Source of the DNA: Pipra filicauda
Taxonomy: Eukaryota > Chordata > Aves > Passeriformes > Pipridae
Assembly (NCBI RefSeq): GCF_003945595.2
Contig: NW_024104529.1
Coordinates: forward strand, 434,001 to 498,000
Direction: 5' to 3'
Length of the DNA: 64,000 bases
Within the stretch, counting starts at the first letter, position 1. The number at the start of each line of letters is the position of its first letter. The translations under genes were made by a program, and so were the position numbers. Shown in pieces: positions 14,792 to 30,000 of the stretch. The notes below the pieces were generated by a model, which was not told the DNA's origin, ran no database searches, and was given only the letters and a program-made list of their open reading frames with translations.

Positions 14792-16039
14792 TGACACGTA
14801 CCAAAAGCACTGCTACAGGGAGAGGAAGCCAAGCCAGGAGAGCAGATCACTTTTTTGCCACATATCAAAATAAGAGCTATTGAGAACTGCGGTACCAACT
14901 ACTACTCAAAGTAAAAAAGCAGCTGCGTGTCCTGTTGCTGAATGAAGTTGGTTTAGATTTGGGCATGTCACAAGTTAATGCACTGCAAATAACTAGGAAG
15001 TGCTCTCTCATTGGCAACTCCAAATACCCAGTGACTGTAACACTGAAGTCTGCTACAAAGCACAGGAGAGAATCTTGTTCTCTTTATCTTAGCCAGTACA
15101 CGATGCAACTTGCAATCAAGAGATCTTTTCTTCTTTGGGACAGAATTCATAACATTGAAGTCTGGTCATATCTCCTTAAAGCAAAGAGAACTGTTGATTA
15201 CAAAAAACTGATCATGAATGGCATCCATTAAAACCATCAAATAGCCACAGCATCCTTTCTGCAGAACATCTTGAAGCTTCTGTAAGTCCCTCTGTTCCAC
15301 TAAGCTGGAATGGACATGCTGGGTATAGGTATCTGGTTTTAAGTTAAATAGGTTTTCTGTGACTATCTGAATTCTTTCATTACTATTCCCCTTTGAGGCA
15401 CCTTACTACAGAAGGCTCCCTCACCTTCTGTGTATGTACCCTTAGAAATCCACCCCTAAACTCCATGTATCCTAATACAGAGATGGAGTCCTGCTCAGCA
15501 AGAGGAACGGTCTATAAAATCTCACGGAGGGAAATGGCTAGACGTTACTATTTTTTATCTATTTTAAGTGTCTCCGAAATGTTCTGAACCACTGACAGTA
15601 TTCAGTATATCTTCCACAGGACACCTTAATCAAATTTAGATGATTTTTCAAACAGAGAGTTTTGCTTTCTGAGGACCCAACACCGACAGAGATCTCTCTT
15701 CAGAACAGAAAATGCCAAACCAGACACACGCCATAGCCATTTATTTCTAGTTGTTTATATAAAACTACATGAAGACACATCACAGTCACACTGTTTGCAG
15801 GAACAAACCTTCCCAATACAAGGCACAACGAGTTCACTCCAACTCTCTGCCCAAGCACTGCAGAACATATTGACATAAAGTGCCTTCATGCCTTTGTGAA
15901 CAGCACCATGACATGAAGACTCCCCGTGCAATTCCTTACGTGTACTGTTGGTGAAAACCTGCCAAACCTCCCATGCACAGGGTGTCTGCCACTACATTAT
16001 GTGTTGCTTTTAGATATAAGAAAAAAAATATTTGAGAGG

Positions 16040-16055
16040 AAAAAAAAAAAAAAAA
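16040..16055. repeat. A16 homopolymer
   Basis: Sixteen uninterrupted A residues on the plus strand, preceded by another A8 run around 16021. It is one of many A-runs in the JMJD1C intron, where the sense (minus) strand carries poly-T. No retroposed body with target duplications is visible next to it. Confidence 0.9.
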
Positions 16056-19000
16056 TCAAACATCTTTCCACTTAAACTAGTTTTGAAAATGCAGATCAGA
16101 AACAGTCACCTGAACGCTGATGTGAGAAGTTATGACCAACTGGTTCCAAAGTTTTGGAAAGGCCTTCTCTTCACATGTTGCTTTTGACGTTTTTATTAGT
16201 AGGAAAATCTTCTAACTGAAAATGCAAACTGAATTTGTGGAACTGTTTTTGTAACTGAAAACACAATGACTTTTTTCAATAATGTCCGTTTGCAAGACAA
16301 GCTATGAATAGTCACTTCCAAAGTCTTATTGATGGCTCAATTATAGTTTATGTTGTCATGCATTTGGTGTGACAATATCGCCCATTCACGGCTATGTGAG
16401 GAGTTCACGCCTTTCTGTCCCCGGGCCTTGAAAGAGATTTCTTACCAGCAAAAGCAGCTGCAAAGCTGAAGTAAATTGAAACGGAAGAGATAACAGGCAA
16501 GCACAGGGGTAAAGAAAAAGAACGTCTTGGCCAAGGAGTTTTGGTGACTTTATTCAGTCAGCAAAAAAAGAAAAACGTGTGGCAAAATAAAGCCTCTTCC
16601 ATTGCTCCAGTTCAGAGTTCTGTTGTCTTGTTTGTTTCTAAAGTACATTTAAATTGTCTTTTTTTCAGGGATGTAGCATCTCCTTAAATTATCTTTAAAA
16701 CAAAACCATATCACTTTCACAGACTTCTGTTTGTGAAGAAAACAAAACAAAAAAACAAGAGGCAGTGTGAAATTTTGCGTTTATTTGTATTTGTGATTTC
16801 CAAGTCTGAGACAAGGATTACACTGGAAATTCAGATTTCTTCCCTGAAATAGTCTTTCCAAAGACTCTTCTAAGTTACACAAATGATTTCTCTTCTTCCT
16901 GCCCTTTCCTCCCCCCACCATCTCTTGAGAACCGCCTGAAGGCAAATATAATTGGAACCTTGCACTCGCTGCAGACATGTCATGAACAAGAACATAATCC
17001 AGGGTCACCAGCAGGCTACAGGCACTGCACTGCCCTGCGAGCCAAGCGCTGGGGATAGGAATCGTGCCCGCAGCCTGACAGAGCTGAGACAGCCCAGCTC
17101 GCATTGTTCTCCAGCAATTCTGCTCACACCGCCCGCAGAAGGGCCCTGCCAGCTCCGAAAGCAATTGTACCTATTGCCCCACTCCCGGTTAGGAGGACAA
17201 AACATAAGGTCCTAAGGACTGAGGGGGAGGGAAGGCTGAAAGCAAGGATCTGCTTACAGACAGAGAAGAATATCATTAACTATTAATAACGAAAAGGCTG
17301 CAATGCAGACAGCCTGAAATCTGGTACAGCTTACTAAATCACAACAGCATGAGATCATTGTACTACAGCGCACCAGAACAGCTCCACGGCTCCCTTTCAG
17401 GGAAAAATTCGTGGATTTATATGGAGACCACACGGCACATGTTTCCAGCAATACAGCACTTATGATGAGAGCTGTTTGGAAATTCAAAAAGATTTCTAGC
17501 TATACATTCACTTTAAAAGTAGGTCCTTCCGAAACAGGATGTTTTATGCCAAACAATTTACAGACAATATTCCGTAAAGCAGAAGTGCAGATTTAATTCA
17601 GTCTGCAGTAACATCGAGGAGGGAGATGAAATGCAAGTCATACATACCTAACAAAGTTCTCTCACTAGGAAGAAATGATGATTCCATTTCCTCTGCAAAG
17701 AGCCCTGTGAAAGCCAGCCTCTTATGCCAAGACAGTGGTTCCAACTTTTTTGCACCTCACTTCAGAAAACTGGCAATCAGTAAGAAGTTTATAATATAAT
17801 TAATAAGCAAGGCACAGCAGAGAATTTTACCAAGTGCCAAAAAGGGGGGATGGGGGTGGTTTGTTTTTTTGACTGAGATTTAAGGTTTGGGTTTTTTTTT
17901 TTACTTGCAGTATATTAGTGGCTTAGGTGGAACCCTCTATTCACATCTAAGCAAATCAATTAAGCTCATCCTACTTTTTCCTGTTCCCTGGAAAGACATT
18001 TCAAAGAGTATCGATGTGTCCTTTCAGGTGCACTCTTCCTTGGTGAAATACAAAGTCACTGCTGTTTTCCAGGAAGACGGGATGACAAAGGGCTAAAGGA
18101 AAACAGGGGAGAAGGGCTGGATCACAGCAGTGCTATTGTCAGAATATAGGATAGGCAACGCCAGGTGTCTCAGAGTTGTGAGATGAGGAAAGAGCTGAAA
18201 ATGCCAGTGCTGAGCGAAAGAAGTGAGGGTGCTCTGGGAAGGGGAGCTGCAGCCACTGCACTGCTCCAGTCCCCCCCCCATTGTCCTCACCACGTCCTTC
18301 CTGCAGCTGGTGCACAGCATTGGAGCTGTGCATCCTGTTCCCCTGCTCTCACCCCACTCACAGGCTCCACAGAGCAAAAAGGGGCTCAAGAGTTCAGCCC
18401 TAGTGTGAGACCTCACCAGCTACGTGAGCTCCTTTCTCAAGCAAGGTGGGTCTTTTAGTTTGGAATGTATTTTAGAGGAAGGGTCTGTTTGATCACAGCT
18501 GGTCCTGGTCTGTCAAGCCTCTCAAACAGTGCAGAAGGCTGTCCGTGCACATGGGTGTTTGCATAAAGATGGAAAACAACAAGGTAAAGAACCACTGACA
18601 GAAGGTTTTTAGTGAAGTTCTTAAATTCACAAATTATTCAAAAATTTGCCACGTGGTTTCAAAGTAACCCATACAAGAAATAGTTTGAAAATACAGAAAT
18701 AAGACACATGTAGAGATCTAATTGTAGGAATATCCAGAGCCTCACCAAGAAATGTCAGGATGGAAAGCAAATCGGGACAGTTCCACAACAAAAACTGCAG
18801 ATAGTAGGAGGGTGTCCACTTCCTGGAACAGAAGTGGAAGAGGAAAGATAATAAATCTGGAGTCACAACCACATCAAAAGAACACTGCATGTGCTTAAGT
18901 GTTAACTTGCTCCTTTCTGGCATATACTTTTGTTTGGGGATTTGAATGTAGAAACGCACTGTCTCTGGGAGTAAAAGTAAAACCGCTGGAAAAATGTAAA

Positions 19001-22000
19001 TGTTAACAAATATATCAAAAAACAAACAACACCCCCCCACCAAATAAACCTTTCTCAGGCCTAAGAAACCAGCATAGCTCACTATCATTTCTTTTTCTAG
19101 AAGCAAAACTGGCAACTTCGAAGTGTTTGTGATAGTATTATTTTTTTCCCTTGCACTTGGAGTTAAGCATGCTGGCAACATTCCCATCAAGTTCAGAACT
19201 CATTAGGAGCCCAAAGCTCAACTTTCACAGACACAGGAGACCAAAAGACATCAATGATTTACAGCACCTTGCCATATCAAGAGACAGCTTAATGTCAAGT
19301 TTCCTTTAATGAAACTTCGGAGAACATCAGAAACTGAAAACAAAGTTACTTTATCCAACATTTTTCGAGACTGAAGCTAAAATACTGCATCTGTCTCAGA
19401 TATTCACATTTTAAAGAACATGCTAAAAAAAAAAGAAGGATTATGCAGAAGAGTGCTGAAAAGTTACTGAAATTAGGCAGGGAAATCCATTTAGTGCCAT
19501 ATAATTAAATTACTAACAAAGAGAGAAAGAAACAACTCTAACTTGCAAGTATTACAAGAATACAGTTCACAGAAAAACACCAGATAGTAACAGGCTACTA
19601 TGACAAAGTCATGTCTGGGGCTCCTTCAAAATTCTTTTTACTTATTTGTATTTTCTGCCTAAAACCATGAGTAAAGATTTCTTATCAGCATTAAAATGTC
19701 TGCACAGTCAGCAGTCCCCAAGTTTTTTATACAGACAGATAGGTATATATTTATATAGACAGAAAGAAACTTTTGTGTTGAGTCTCTTCTCCCTTGCCGC
19801 TTATGAAGGCAAAGTGTATTTGCATGACCCAAACAAATCATCTGCTGAGAAGACAGTGATAATGCTGTCTGTGCTGCCAGGATCTGAGACTTTTTTCAAA
19901 AAAGCATCTTTGCATGACAAAAACCTAACGCTACACCAGACAGCTTTTCATTAGCAGAATGCTAATCAATTGATATCCCCAAGTAATTAATTACGCAGGG
20001 GGAATAGGAAGTCTCACAGCAAACATGTACATTCCATTTTCCTAAAGTTGTTCTGGCTCCTCCCGGCCTGTGAGGTCCAGTTTGGGGCAGACAGTGCCAG
20101 ATGAACCGTGGAACAGAGCTTCTTTCTAAAAGGCTGCAAATCTGTTCCATTAATTCTCAGCTACACTAAGCACAGTTGACTTTGAAAACCAAGCCAAGCA
20201 CTAGAATTGATCATTGATGCTTTGCATCCTTCAAAAAGCTCTGTACTTTTAACAAAACCTGCCGCATTATTCACTGGAAAATTTAGCTACATGTCTTTTG
20301 TATTAAAAGCCTGCCTCTGGACAGCACTGGAGGATCCCAGATCTCATGAACTTTTCAATTTGTTCATTACAAGGCTTCTGCTCAAGAACCAGACGTGAGA
20401 CTCACAAAAATGTTAGGCAGAGATTTGGTATCACGCAGTGGAGCAGTGAGAGGGGAATCACAGGCCTTGACAGTTCCCCCTGTTGTGCTTCTCAGCAGGA
20501 AATACAATGGGATTTTATCAACAGTGATTAATCCCTAACAAAGGACAATGGATCCACTACTAGGAACCATCAAATCAAGCCTAAATGCCTTTTCTGGCAA
20601 ATACGCTTCCATTAAATGCATTTTGAAAACCCAGCACGACCACATACAATAAAGCTTCATAGCCTCAATTATTCAAGAGATGATTATTACTAGATTATCT
20701 AAATGGATTACTTTTATTGCCAGGAGTCCTGAGCACTATGGCTCAGAATTTCACTGTGCTATACAGTGCACTGACAAATAAACAGCCATTTCTAACATAA
20801 GAAACCCAGATTTTCCTTTATATTATTAGTTTCATCAATAAACCAGAACAGAATCTACCAGCAAGTGCCAATTACACGGGATGTGCAGCTGCCTTGCATC
20901 TGCAGCGCAGCATTTCATTTGCCTAAGTAAACTCAAGAGTTTTGGTACTTAACTGGCAGCAGATTTATTAGCCCAGAGTGTCACATTAGCAAAACTACCC
21001 CTGGAAGGAAGGTAGGCAAAGACCAGCTAAGAAAACATTAGACATAAGTTGGACAGAGTGATCTGTGAGCACAAATACGGGTAATATCTGAGCATTCAAA
21101 CTCACAAGTGCAACCTGCAGCTCATCCAGGTGCAGGATAACTCGTTAAACTGTGAGCAGGACTGACAGTGAATAAATAGGTTATTATTTAGCACAGAAGA
21201 TCATAAATCAGTTTTTGTTTTTGAGAGTTCTCTTTCACAGAAAATACTAACCTGGCTTCTGTCCCAGTGCTTAGCAGCCACATTAGCGCCAGACAATGAC
21301 TTGCCAGCACATCTAATGCCACCACACTAAACACATTCTGCAACACAGACATCAAAATCCTGGGATCTTGCACTTGCACTTTCCAGAATCTGACATTCCT
21401 CATCCAACGCACTACGTGCCTAATGGAAGCTAAGCAGTCCCAGTAATAGTGGAGCTCATTAAACAGACGTTTACAAAGGACAGAAATATCCAGCTGTCAG
21501 AGCAGGACATCCACTCAGAAAATAACAATCTCTGCTCTCTCTGCCCTGATCCACAAGAAAAGCCTACAAAACATTCCGAAAAATAATGAGTCTAGAAACA
21601 AACTTCACCGAACACCAAAAATCATAAACTCAGTAAAGTGCCACAAACGCAGTTATTTTACTCCCCTCTTCATGTTCCAAACAAACTACCTTTTTTCTTT
21701 TTTTCTCCCTGGAAAATAAACTTATTTTAGCACTTCTTTCACTCCCTCTTCCCATCCCCTCAATCCCCCTTGCTTCCATTTCAAAGACTCGGATGCTGAA
21801 AAGCATGTCTAGTTTTTACCCACCACCTACACCAAAACATTTAATAATGGTTTCTTTACCTTTGAAGCTTGGTTTGCCTACCTTTTAACAAGTCACACAA
21901 TAGTGTCCGTCTTTCAAGGGCTCCCATCTTTTCTTAACACGTTTGCTAAAGGTTCATGAAGGCTCTACCTTACAAAGGTGGATTCCCTCCCATCAAAGCA

Positions 22001-24117
22001 GTATAAGCCACAAAAACTTCACCAATTCCCTGAGCGAGGAACTGAAGGAAAGTGGAAGTTGGGTTTAGTTAGAGAACTAACTTTTGCTCTCACTAAGGGT
22101 TCAGCACATCCACCTCCAGGGACCCAGATGCTGCAACAGAACTTACCCATCCATGCAATCCCTCTTTGGCAAAGTCCTGATAAACATCAGGAGCATTGTT
22201 CATCACCTACTGGGTCTGCCTTGTTTACTGACTGGTACTTACAGATAGTCTTTCTCTGAATCTGTAACCAAACTGATTTCCTTTATTTAAGCACAACGAC
22301 AGAAAGACTGAGAAATAAGCCTAGAGAATGTCTATTTTAACATCTTGTGGTGATACTTAAGGCTATCTTGATTTTATCAGGCACACCCATTTTCAGGACT
22401 CCTACATCTCAGTCTGAATCCTTGAATTATTACAACCCACACTTGTGAGTGGGAGTTGAAAATGTGAAGAAAAAAAAATTTAAAAAAAATCTTCTTTTAC
22501 AACAGCAGTCCTGTAGGCTTAATTAAAAACAAAGAAACCAAAAAAAGTAAAGGAAAAAAAAAACCACCAAGAGATGACAGAGTCACTGGCTTAACAGCAC
22601 TCAAATTCTTTGCCAAGACACAAAATTCTTTCTGTTCTTGCCTATTTTCCCTAGACACCTCCACCTCCTCTTTCCCATTAAGCTAAATCAATATGTTCAC
22701 ACAGTCAACCGTTCCAATAACTTGGTCAATATAAAATATTCATCGTAGCTCTAAATCTATCAAATTAGGATGATTATTCCCTACCAATTCAAGAAGCATA
22801 AAAGCTCAGAGGACTGCAAGCACACCGATGCTGCTGCTTCCCCTACCAACTCTGTAAGGTTGTCCTCTTGTGGGAGAATTAATAACTTAATCATGAGGGC
22901 ATTTAATGACAGCACAGTCCAGATTTCACCATGTTTTACCACTTTCACAGGTTGGAGATGTTAAAACAAGAAGGTGTCACAAACCCTACTTAGCACCTAA
23001 AATTTTGTTAGGCAAAACTGAATGAATACAAATCAGAACATATGGAGCACTTCTTCTGTCTTTCATGATGCAACCCACAGAAGTGATTAGCTTGGCTTGT
23101 GACCAATTTGACATCTTGACAAATCAGTCAGTTCCTCACAGAAAAAGGATCTCAACTATTACATGTTTAGGCAAACCAGGTTAATTTGATTATTACTCAA
23201 CTCCTCTGTCATTCCCAATTATTCAAAGCTCCACAATAAAGCGAAAACCAAGGGGTCTTTGCCACATCTATACCAAAACACAACCAGCATCACAACTGAT
23301 ACATGAAACAGCCTGCTGGAAATTCAAGTTACAATCAACTCCTGTCATCAAGATGTCAATGATGGTGGGCCTACTAAAACATCAGAAAAACATTCAAATA
23401 AAGCGATTCCAAAGCCCTGAGGATTAAAAAGCTATTGTTAGCATTCAAACTTCAAGATCAATACTCCCTTAAACTTTCAGTAGAAATACCTGGTTCCACT
23501 TACCACTTCATTTTCTAGACCACAAATTATCTGCACACGGTTCAAAAGTCACTAGTTTAATCCATTTCAAAAATTATTTCCTGAGTTTCATACCACAGAA
23601 ACAAGATGTGTGATGGAAATGAAAAATACATTCTCTGCGTTGGGGGAAGAAAAATCCAGAATGTACTTAAAACAGGAGCTGAATCAGACTGCTTAGCACA
23701 ACCCTTCGATTAGGGTCACAAAAGCCATTAAAACTCCCTAAATGACGCTAACATGCAGTTTGCACCATCAATCACAACGTGATTAAGACAGAACTTTCAG
23801 TGTTCATCCCAATGCTATTTGTTTCTATGAACTCCTCCAAGGTCCATACGCTCAAGCTTATATTTAAGCTATTACTTCAGTTATTACATCACTTTTCCCT
23901 GTGAACTTCACAGGACTCTGCTCACACACAGCCTCTCACAATGCTGCCACACAGTAATTGTTCAACGACATCACAATGACAATAGCTGTCTTTTTGACAT
24001 CATTTTGCCTCCTTTCTCTACTAATGTCTGGGATTTTGGTTTCAAAGTCTTCAGACTCAGCTACAAAATGCCAAGTCCTACTTCTGATCCACAGTTCAAA
24101 CCTGTCACTGGTTACTT

Positions 24118-24174
24118 AAAAAAAAAAGAAAAAAGGGCAAGAAAGAGAGAAAAAAAAAATAAAATAAAAAAAAA
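24118..24174. repeat. A-rich purine tract
   Basis: Low-complexity stretch of A-runs with scattered G and T, including two A-runs of about ten. It creates a lysine-rich segment in a chance ORF on the plus strand, which is not evidence of coding. Confidence 0.85.
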
Positions 24175-26955
24175 TCCGTTTCAGCCTGCCACCTTTGGGT
24201 TTCATCCCTGGCTGTCCTTCATGTTTGATGGACATAACCAAAGAACAGCAGTAGAGTCACACCTCAGAAACCTCTCCTCTGTCACAAGAGTTCCTGAAGG
24301 TTTGGCTGCTGTACACAAACACTGCATCACTGTAACCTCATTTCAGCTCCTTGTCCTTCCAGGTTTCCCAAACCCTGCTCCGTGTCTGCACAGCACCTCC
24401 CACTCCGAGGGCTTGCTCAGAGAGGGTCCTTCAGCTCAACAGAGCCGCATGGACACAGGAGCTGGGATCTCAGCAGCTCCAGAGTTGGCACAAGTTTATC
24501 ATGCAATCCACAGTCTGTTTACCCCAGAACATTCCAGTTGCACCTTCAGACAACCAAAATCATAAACACAAGTTCATTTTTTAAGTTAACTGCCCCACAA
24601 TCCTTCAGATCATCTTCAGCAAAAATACATCACTACTAAATCAATTTATTACCTACAAAACCAGAGCCAACAGACCTGTGTAACCATATAATGCTACCAG
24701 AAACAGCCTTTATGTCCTTTTTTTTAAAATGAGAACTCAACAGTTTCAGTAGGTTTGTTCTTCACACTAAAAATGAAAGTTATTAGTTAGCTAACTATAT
24801 CTTATTTCCTGAGGGAAGGGAGGTTTACTGGAAGCCTTCCAACTGTGAGGCCAGGACAAGATGATTATGAGAACCCTGAAGCACTCTGACCATAGAAAGA
24901 TGCAATAAAGAGAAATTAAAATATAGCTCATCAGTGGGATAGGCAGGGAACAGGAAATGCTAAACAATACTTGGTCACCATCAGATTGAGTGCTTTGCAC
25001 AGGATGAGAGAAGACTGAAAGTAGTGTCAATAATTTTGACTCACGCATCCAGAGAGAACAGTCTAATCTTCTGCTATTTATACTTACACGACAGTAAGAC
25101 ACCTCCCTGCATAACACTTATCGTTGCTGATTTTCTCATGCTGGTTACCTTGGTGGTTTGATATTTCTAAAATTAGAAGGTAAGAAAAAACACAGAATGC
25201 AGCAAGGTGCAGGGGGACATTATTTTACAGCACTCGTTTCACAGCACCTCAACAACGCTTTTTAGTTGGAAGGACTGTGATATTAAGTGGTCTATGAAAA
25301 TGTTTAAAGATTTCTTTGCAAATTACTTCTATACATTACAACCTGTAGAAAAATCTTTACTGTATTCTTTTTCCCAAGTGTGCATTTCCCATAATACACA
25401 CATATTTTAAGTTATAAACCCCTGCAAGTTGGAGTCAATGTCACAGCCTTCAAACTGTTAACCCATCTGGCATGACTGCTACAACAGGACTTTATTTTCT
25501 TCTAGATTGTTAATAAAATCTTTCACTAGAATATCTGAGTAAGTACTTTCCATTTTAAATGATGTTAATAAAGTGTTGGGAAACAGTTAGTAGGACTATA
25601 TAGAAGCAACCAATAGAGAAATAGAAACATACTTCAAAGCACAACTGAACAGCACATCCTGCCCTAGTCCATCGTTACTGCTCCCCATAACACCCTTCAC
25701 CACCACCACAAGGGCTGTGCACCCCAGAACCCACAACCTCAGCTCTCCTCTGCCCACCAGCAATGCCAATAAACCAGAGCAGAGCTGAGTCCTGCACACT
25801 CCATTGCACAAGGACTACAGTGGCAGTTTGCAAGTGCCGTGGCAAGGCAGATACATCAATTTTCTTATGAAATGCCTCTAGCTTTTATCACCATAAACAC
25901 CAGCACTAGTAGGCAATATATCATTACCACACAATTGTTTATTACTTTCTACTGCTATTTCAACGTGTATATGGATATTAATTTTTAAGGATGCTTTCCA
26001 GTTAAGACTTCCCTGTTAACTTTCAGCTACTGCCAAATTTCAGAAGATGTGGAAGTTTCTGTCCACACATGAATTTCCTGTGAGGTCTGCAAAACAAGCG
26101 CCTTACAAATCCATACACTTTACTGAGGGTGAGCTGGTTGCAGTTCCAAACCTCGTGCTGCCACTGCCCAGCTGACAGGCCCAATGAAGAAAGGTGTGGG
26201 ATATGGGCAAAGCCAACACTGAGGCAATGAAGAAAACACCTGGTACTAATTAAAAGTAGATTTCAGTAACACACTCACATATTTAAGTTAGACATCACTG
26301 TCTTCTAAGGTCCAAAGCGAAAAAAAAAACCACCAACTCCTCCATACTGAAGGGAAGGGTTAATTCTGTAGCGTCACTGGTTCAGACAATAAGATCACAC
26401 TGTAGAGAGATTGAATAGCCTGAGGGTGGATAAAGCTGCAGAAAGAGTTTGCACTTTACTAGACATCTGATAAACTAATCCCCTTCAAGGCTACCTGCCT
26501 GTTTAAGCTCTCATAACTAACAGAATTCAACAGCAGCCTTAGTTAAAAATCAGCTGAGAGGGCAGCCAAGCAAGCAGCACAAATTCAGGGACAACAAGAG
26601 AGCGTTAGCACAGACACACTCAGAACCACTGCTCCGGGATCCACAGGTACTCCAAACCCACCACGGGGTATATGAGGGAAGCAGTTTTTAAGACCTAACT
26701 TTCCAGCTCCCAGAATTATGTTGCTGTGTTATTCTCCACGGAACTCAGACTGCCAGCCTACAGTTCTCTATTCCAAATACCTTGCAGTTAAGCAGGGTTT
26801 GTGCTCAGGCTCTCCATCCTATACTTGCAGTCCCAAGGAAAGAGCAGCACACGCCTGCTATGCTACAAATGAGTCTCCCTTCCAGTGAAGATCTGACAAG
26901 GAGATACAGCTAACTCCTGGGAAGAGAAGGAAACAAAGCAATTAAGAACAACCAC

Positions 26956-26974
26956 AAAAAAAAAAAAAAAAAAA

Positions 26975-27007
<33 letters not shown>

Positions 27008-27014
27008 AAAAAAA
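26956..27014. repeat. 59-base poly(A) tract, interrupted
   Basis: A19, then C, A30, G and A8. This is the longest homopolymer-like tract in the window. It might be the tail of a retroposed sequence, but CR1 elements do not end in poly(A) and no recognisable body lies upstream, so a microsatellite is the simpler reading. On the JMJD1C sense strand it is poly-T. Length is likely to be unreliable in assemblies. Confidence 0.9.
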
Positions 27015-30000
27015 GCTCGGTTCTACAACTAACCTGAACAATGCCAAACTGATACAGCCTTAGGAACAAGAACTGCACATGGCCCAAGCTGTGATTAATT
27101 AAATAGCAATACCAGCTTCATCTCTGTGCTCTGCCTTTCAATAATCAACGTTTTTCAGATTTTGTTTTTCTGAGTTTATGTGGCTTTGAGTAAAACTACC
27201 AATTCAGGTACTGAACTCGAACATTTAGACTTAACTTTTACTTACAAATTTCTTTGTATTTCTTTGTTTAAGAGATTGGAGGCAGTGGAGTCAGAAGCCT
27301 CCCAGGAAGGAATGCTGGCTTTTGTACAGACGAAAGCCCTCCTTCTGTCAATTTACACCAAACTATCTGGGTTTTTCCATTCAAACCCATCACAGTCCTC
27401 TCTTCTTCCCTTGCCTCCACTGCTGATCGATTTTTCTGGATATGCCCACCCAATCTTGTCGTAAGAAGAACTGATTCAAGAAAGATTAAGAACTGATCAA
27501 AAAGTTTTCGGGAAAAAAAAATAGGAAAAAAAGTTGTTTTCCATTCTGTCCTGCCTCCAAATACTAGCCAATTCAGTCCTAAGATTCCCAAGGGCCATTC
27601 TGCATGTCCTTACATTGTCCTCTTCTTAACTGAAGACATACTTCTAAAAGCAGAGGTCAAGACCAAAACCAGACTTGTGTAAGAAAGGAAGGAAAAACAC
27701 AGGCAAAGAACGAATTGCTGATTCCCACTGGAGCACTCAATTCTTTCAAACAGACCAATAAACATTCCTGAACTCACAAGTCCCAGGTACCTGGAAATGG
27801 GGAGCTACCGTAACATAACACATCTTAGGAAAAAAATGTGCTTTTTTACCTCCACCAAAGAATCCAAGAACCCTCTGGAGACACCTCTTACATGGGGGAA
27901 GTTTGTACCAGCTGAAGAGCCTCACAAAGTTCTGCCATTATTTTAGCAGAAGAGTAACATATGGGCAAACTTAATTTCAAATGTGATAAACAGAATATGA
28001 GTGAGCAGTGATCACCTTTGCCATGCTATTGAGACATGAGCCACACCCAAATGCATTAAAAAGCTAAAATTAAAACAAAAAATTAATATCAGGTAACAGG
28101 AAATCTATTCATTGTCCAAAAAACTGACAGAGGGAAATACGTGACACACAGATGTCATGTCACCTAGGAAAGACCCTATTACAGAACTCTAACAAAAATT
28201 GAATAGTGTCAGCAAGCCATGTTCTGAGAGTCAACAGAAAGCCAGATCTTTAATAAAGGATGGTTAAGTTTTTTTTATTTTGAATTTAAAGTACTGTATT
28301 CAGTTTCCAAATAAATCATCTGATGGAATTAGAAAGTTAGTAAATTAATCATTTATTAAACAAAGTTTTTCATTTATATATCTAGTTTAGGCCTGATTTG
28401 CTAAATTGAAATCTTGTAAAAAGCCACAGGTAACAAAAGAAAAGATTAATTTATACTACAAATTTCTGAAGGAAAAAATATGCTGCAAAGTAGTAAAGCA
28501 CTTGAAACATTTTCTATTTATAAACACAAACTGAAATTTCTTTGAGTCAAAATTTATTGTCTTTTACAAGATGATGCACAAGGAGGCAAGTACCCCAGTA
28601 CAGAGAAAAGCTACCTATTAAATTCAGAAGTGGTCATGACATTATCTAAAAATACTCCCATATCACATTCTGACCTATATACAAATATTAAAATATGACA
28701 GTATACAGGAGAATCAGGTGTATTTAGGACATCACACCTGGATTAACAGTTAGCAAGCCAGAAATATTTAGTTGTAGTCCACCTCTTTTTTTATTTAAAG
28801 GTTTACTCGCTGCTTAACTGTTATTAAATAGATCAACACCAAGGTTTGACCAACATCTAGGTATACTAAACATAAATTGCACCTGTAATAGACAATTTTG
28901 TTACCATAACTGAAAAACCAACTATATACTCCAGTGGAGAAATAAATTTTTATAATTTAAAACTCATTTATAATGTTACTTTATTGCCTGAAAAAAAAAA
29001 ATTTAAACCCCAATTTGACAGTATTAAATTAAATCTGTTCAGAACAACCTTCAGAAAGGAAACAATGTGAAGATACACATCTTGGTGCAGATAGTCATTT
29101 AAGATATGCAGTGAACTGCACACTCTGTGGAATAATCTAGTTCAAACAGACATTTATTTGGACAGGGTTAGTAGGGACTGACAGACAGAACAGATACCTC
29201 CTGTCTCCTGGGTTAAGAAACAGTAAAGGAAAATTGCCACATTTATAAGCTCCAGAGAGGAGCAGGGAGCAGCAGAGCAGAGCTAATAAAATCATGAGTG
29301 GCACACAAAAGGCAGGGACCAAAGTGTGTCTGAAACAAGAGAAGGCAACCCTGAGTAGGAAGCACAGTCAAAGCCTGACCCTTCTTTGTCACAGGATGTT
29401 GAAAAGTTCACAGAGATTCAAAAAGATTTCCTACTAATTCATTTAGAGAAAATCCAGGAAGGGCTACAAAACCCAAAGACCTCAGCTGGGTCAAGTCTCT
29501 GAGCTCTAAATCTCCAGAACAAAACCCTGAGGAATTGGAGAGATATGACAGCCAAGTACCACAACAACAGCTCTTAAGACCACAGTACCTCATTCAATTC
29601 AGTCTTCAACTACATCAGCTTCTGTATTTGGGACTGAAATGTCAGCAGCTAGACCACTGTTGGCTCCTATCTCTTTAAATCTCACCATGGGTCCACAGCC
29701 CAAAGCTCATTAACCCTCCTCTACCAACTGCTCACAACGGGTCTTGGTTGCACATGTTTTCTCCTGTCTTTGATGAAGACCAAGGCTGAAAAAAACTACA
29801 GATTAATGACAAACTCAAGTCAAGTTCACTCCAGTGAAATCTTAACTGCACTCCTATTTCCTGGCACCCTCTCTCCAAGATTTTCTACACTAACTGAACA
29901 GTAGATCACATATATCCTATGATTACCCCAACAAGTTTTTTTGTCTGCTTGACTTTGGCTTTTGGGTTGTTTTGTTTGTTTTTGAAAGGCAGTCAATTTA

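Noticed and set aside
18627..19190. 187-codon minus-strand ORF in JMJD1C intron 1
   Set aside because: No recognisable domain, low-complexity hydrophobic composition, and no splice or promoter context; it looks like a chance intronic ORF.
24005..24565. 186-codon plus-strand ORF with a Lys/Arg-rich segment
   Set aside because: The basic segment is simply the A-rich simple repeat at 24118..24174; nothing else resembles a known protein.
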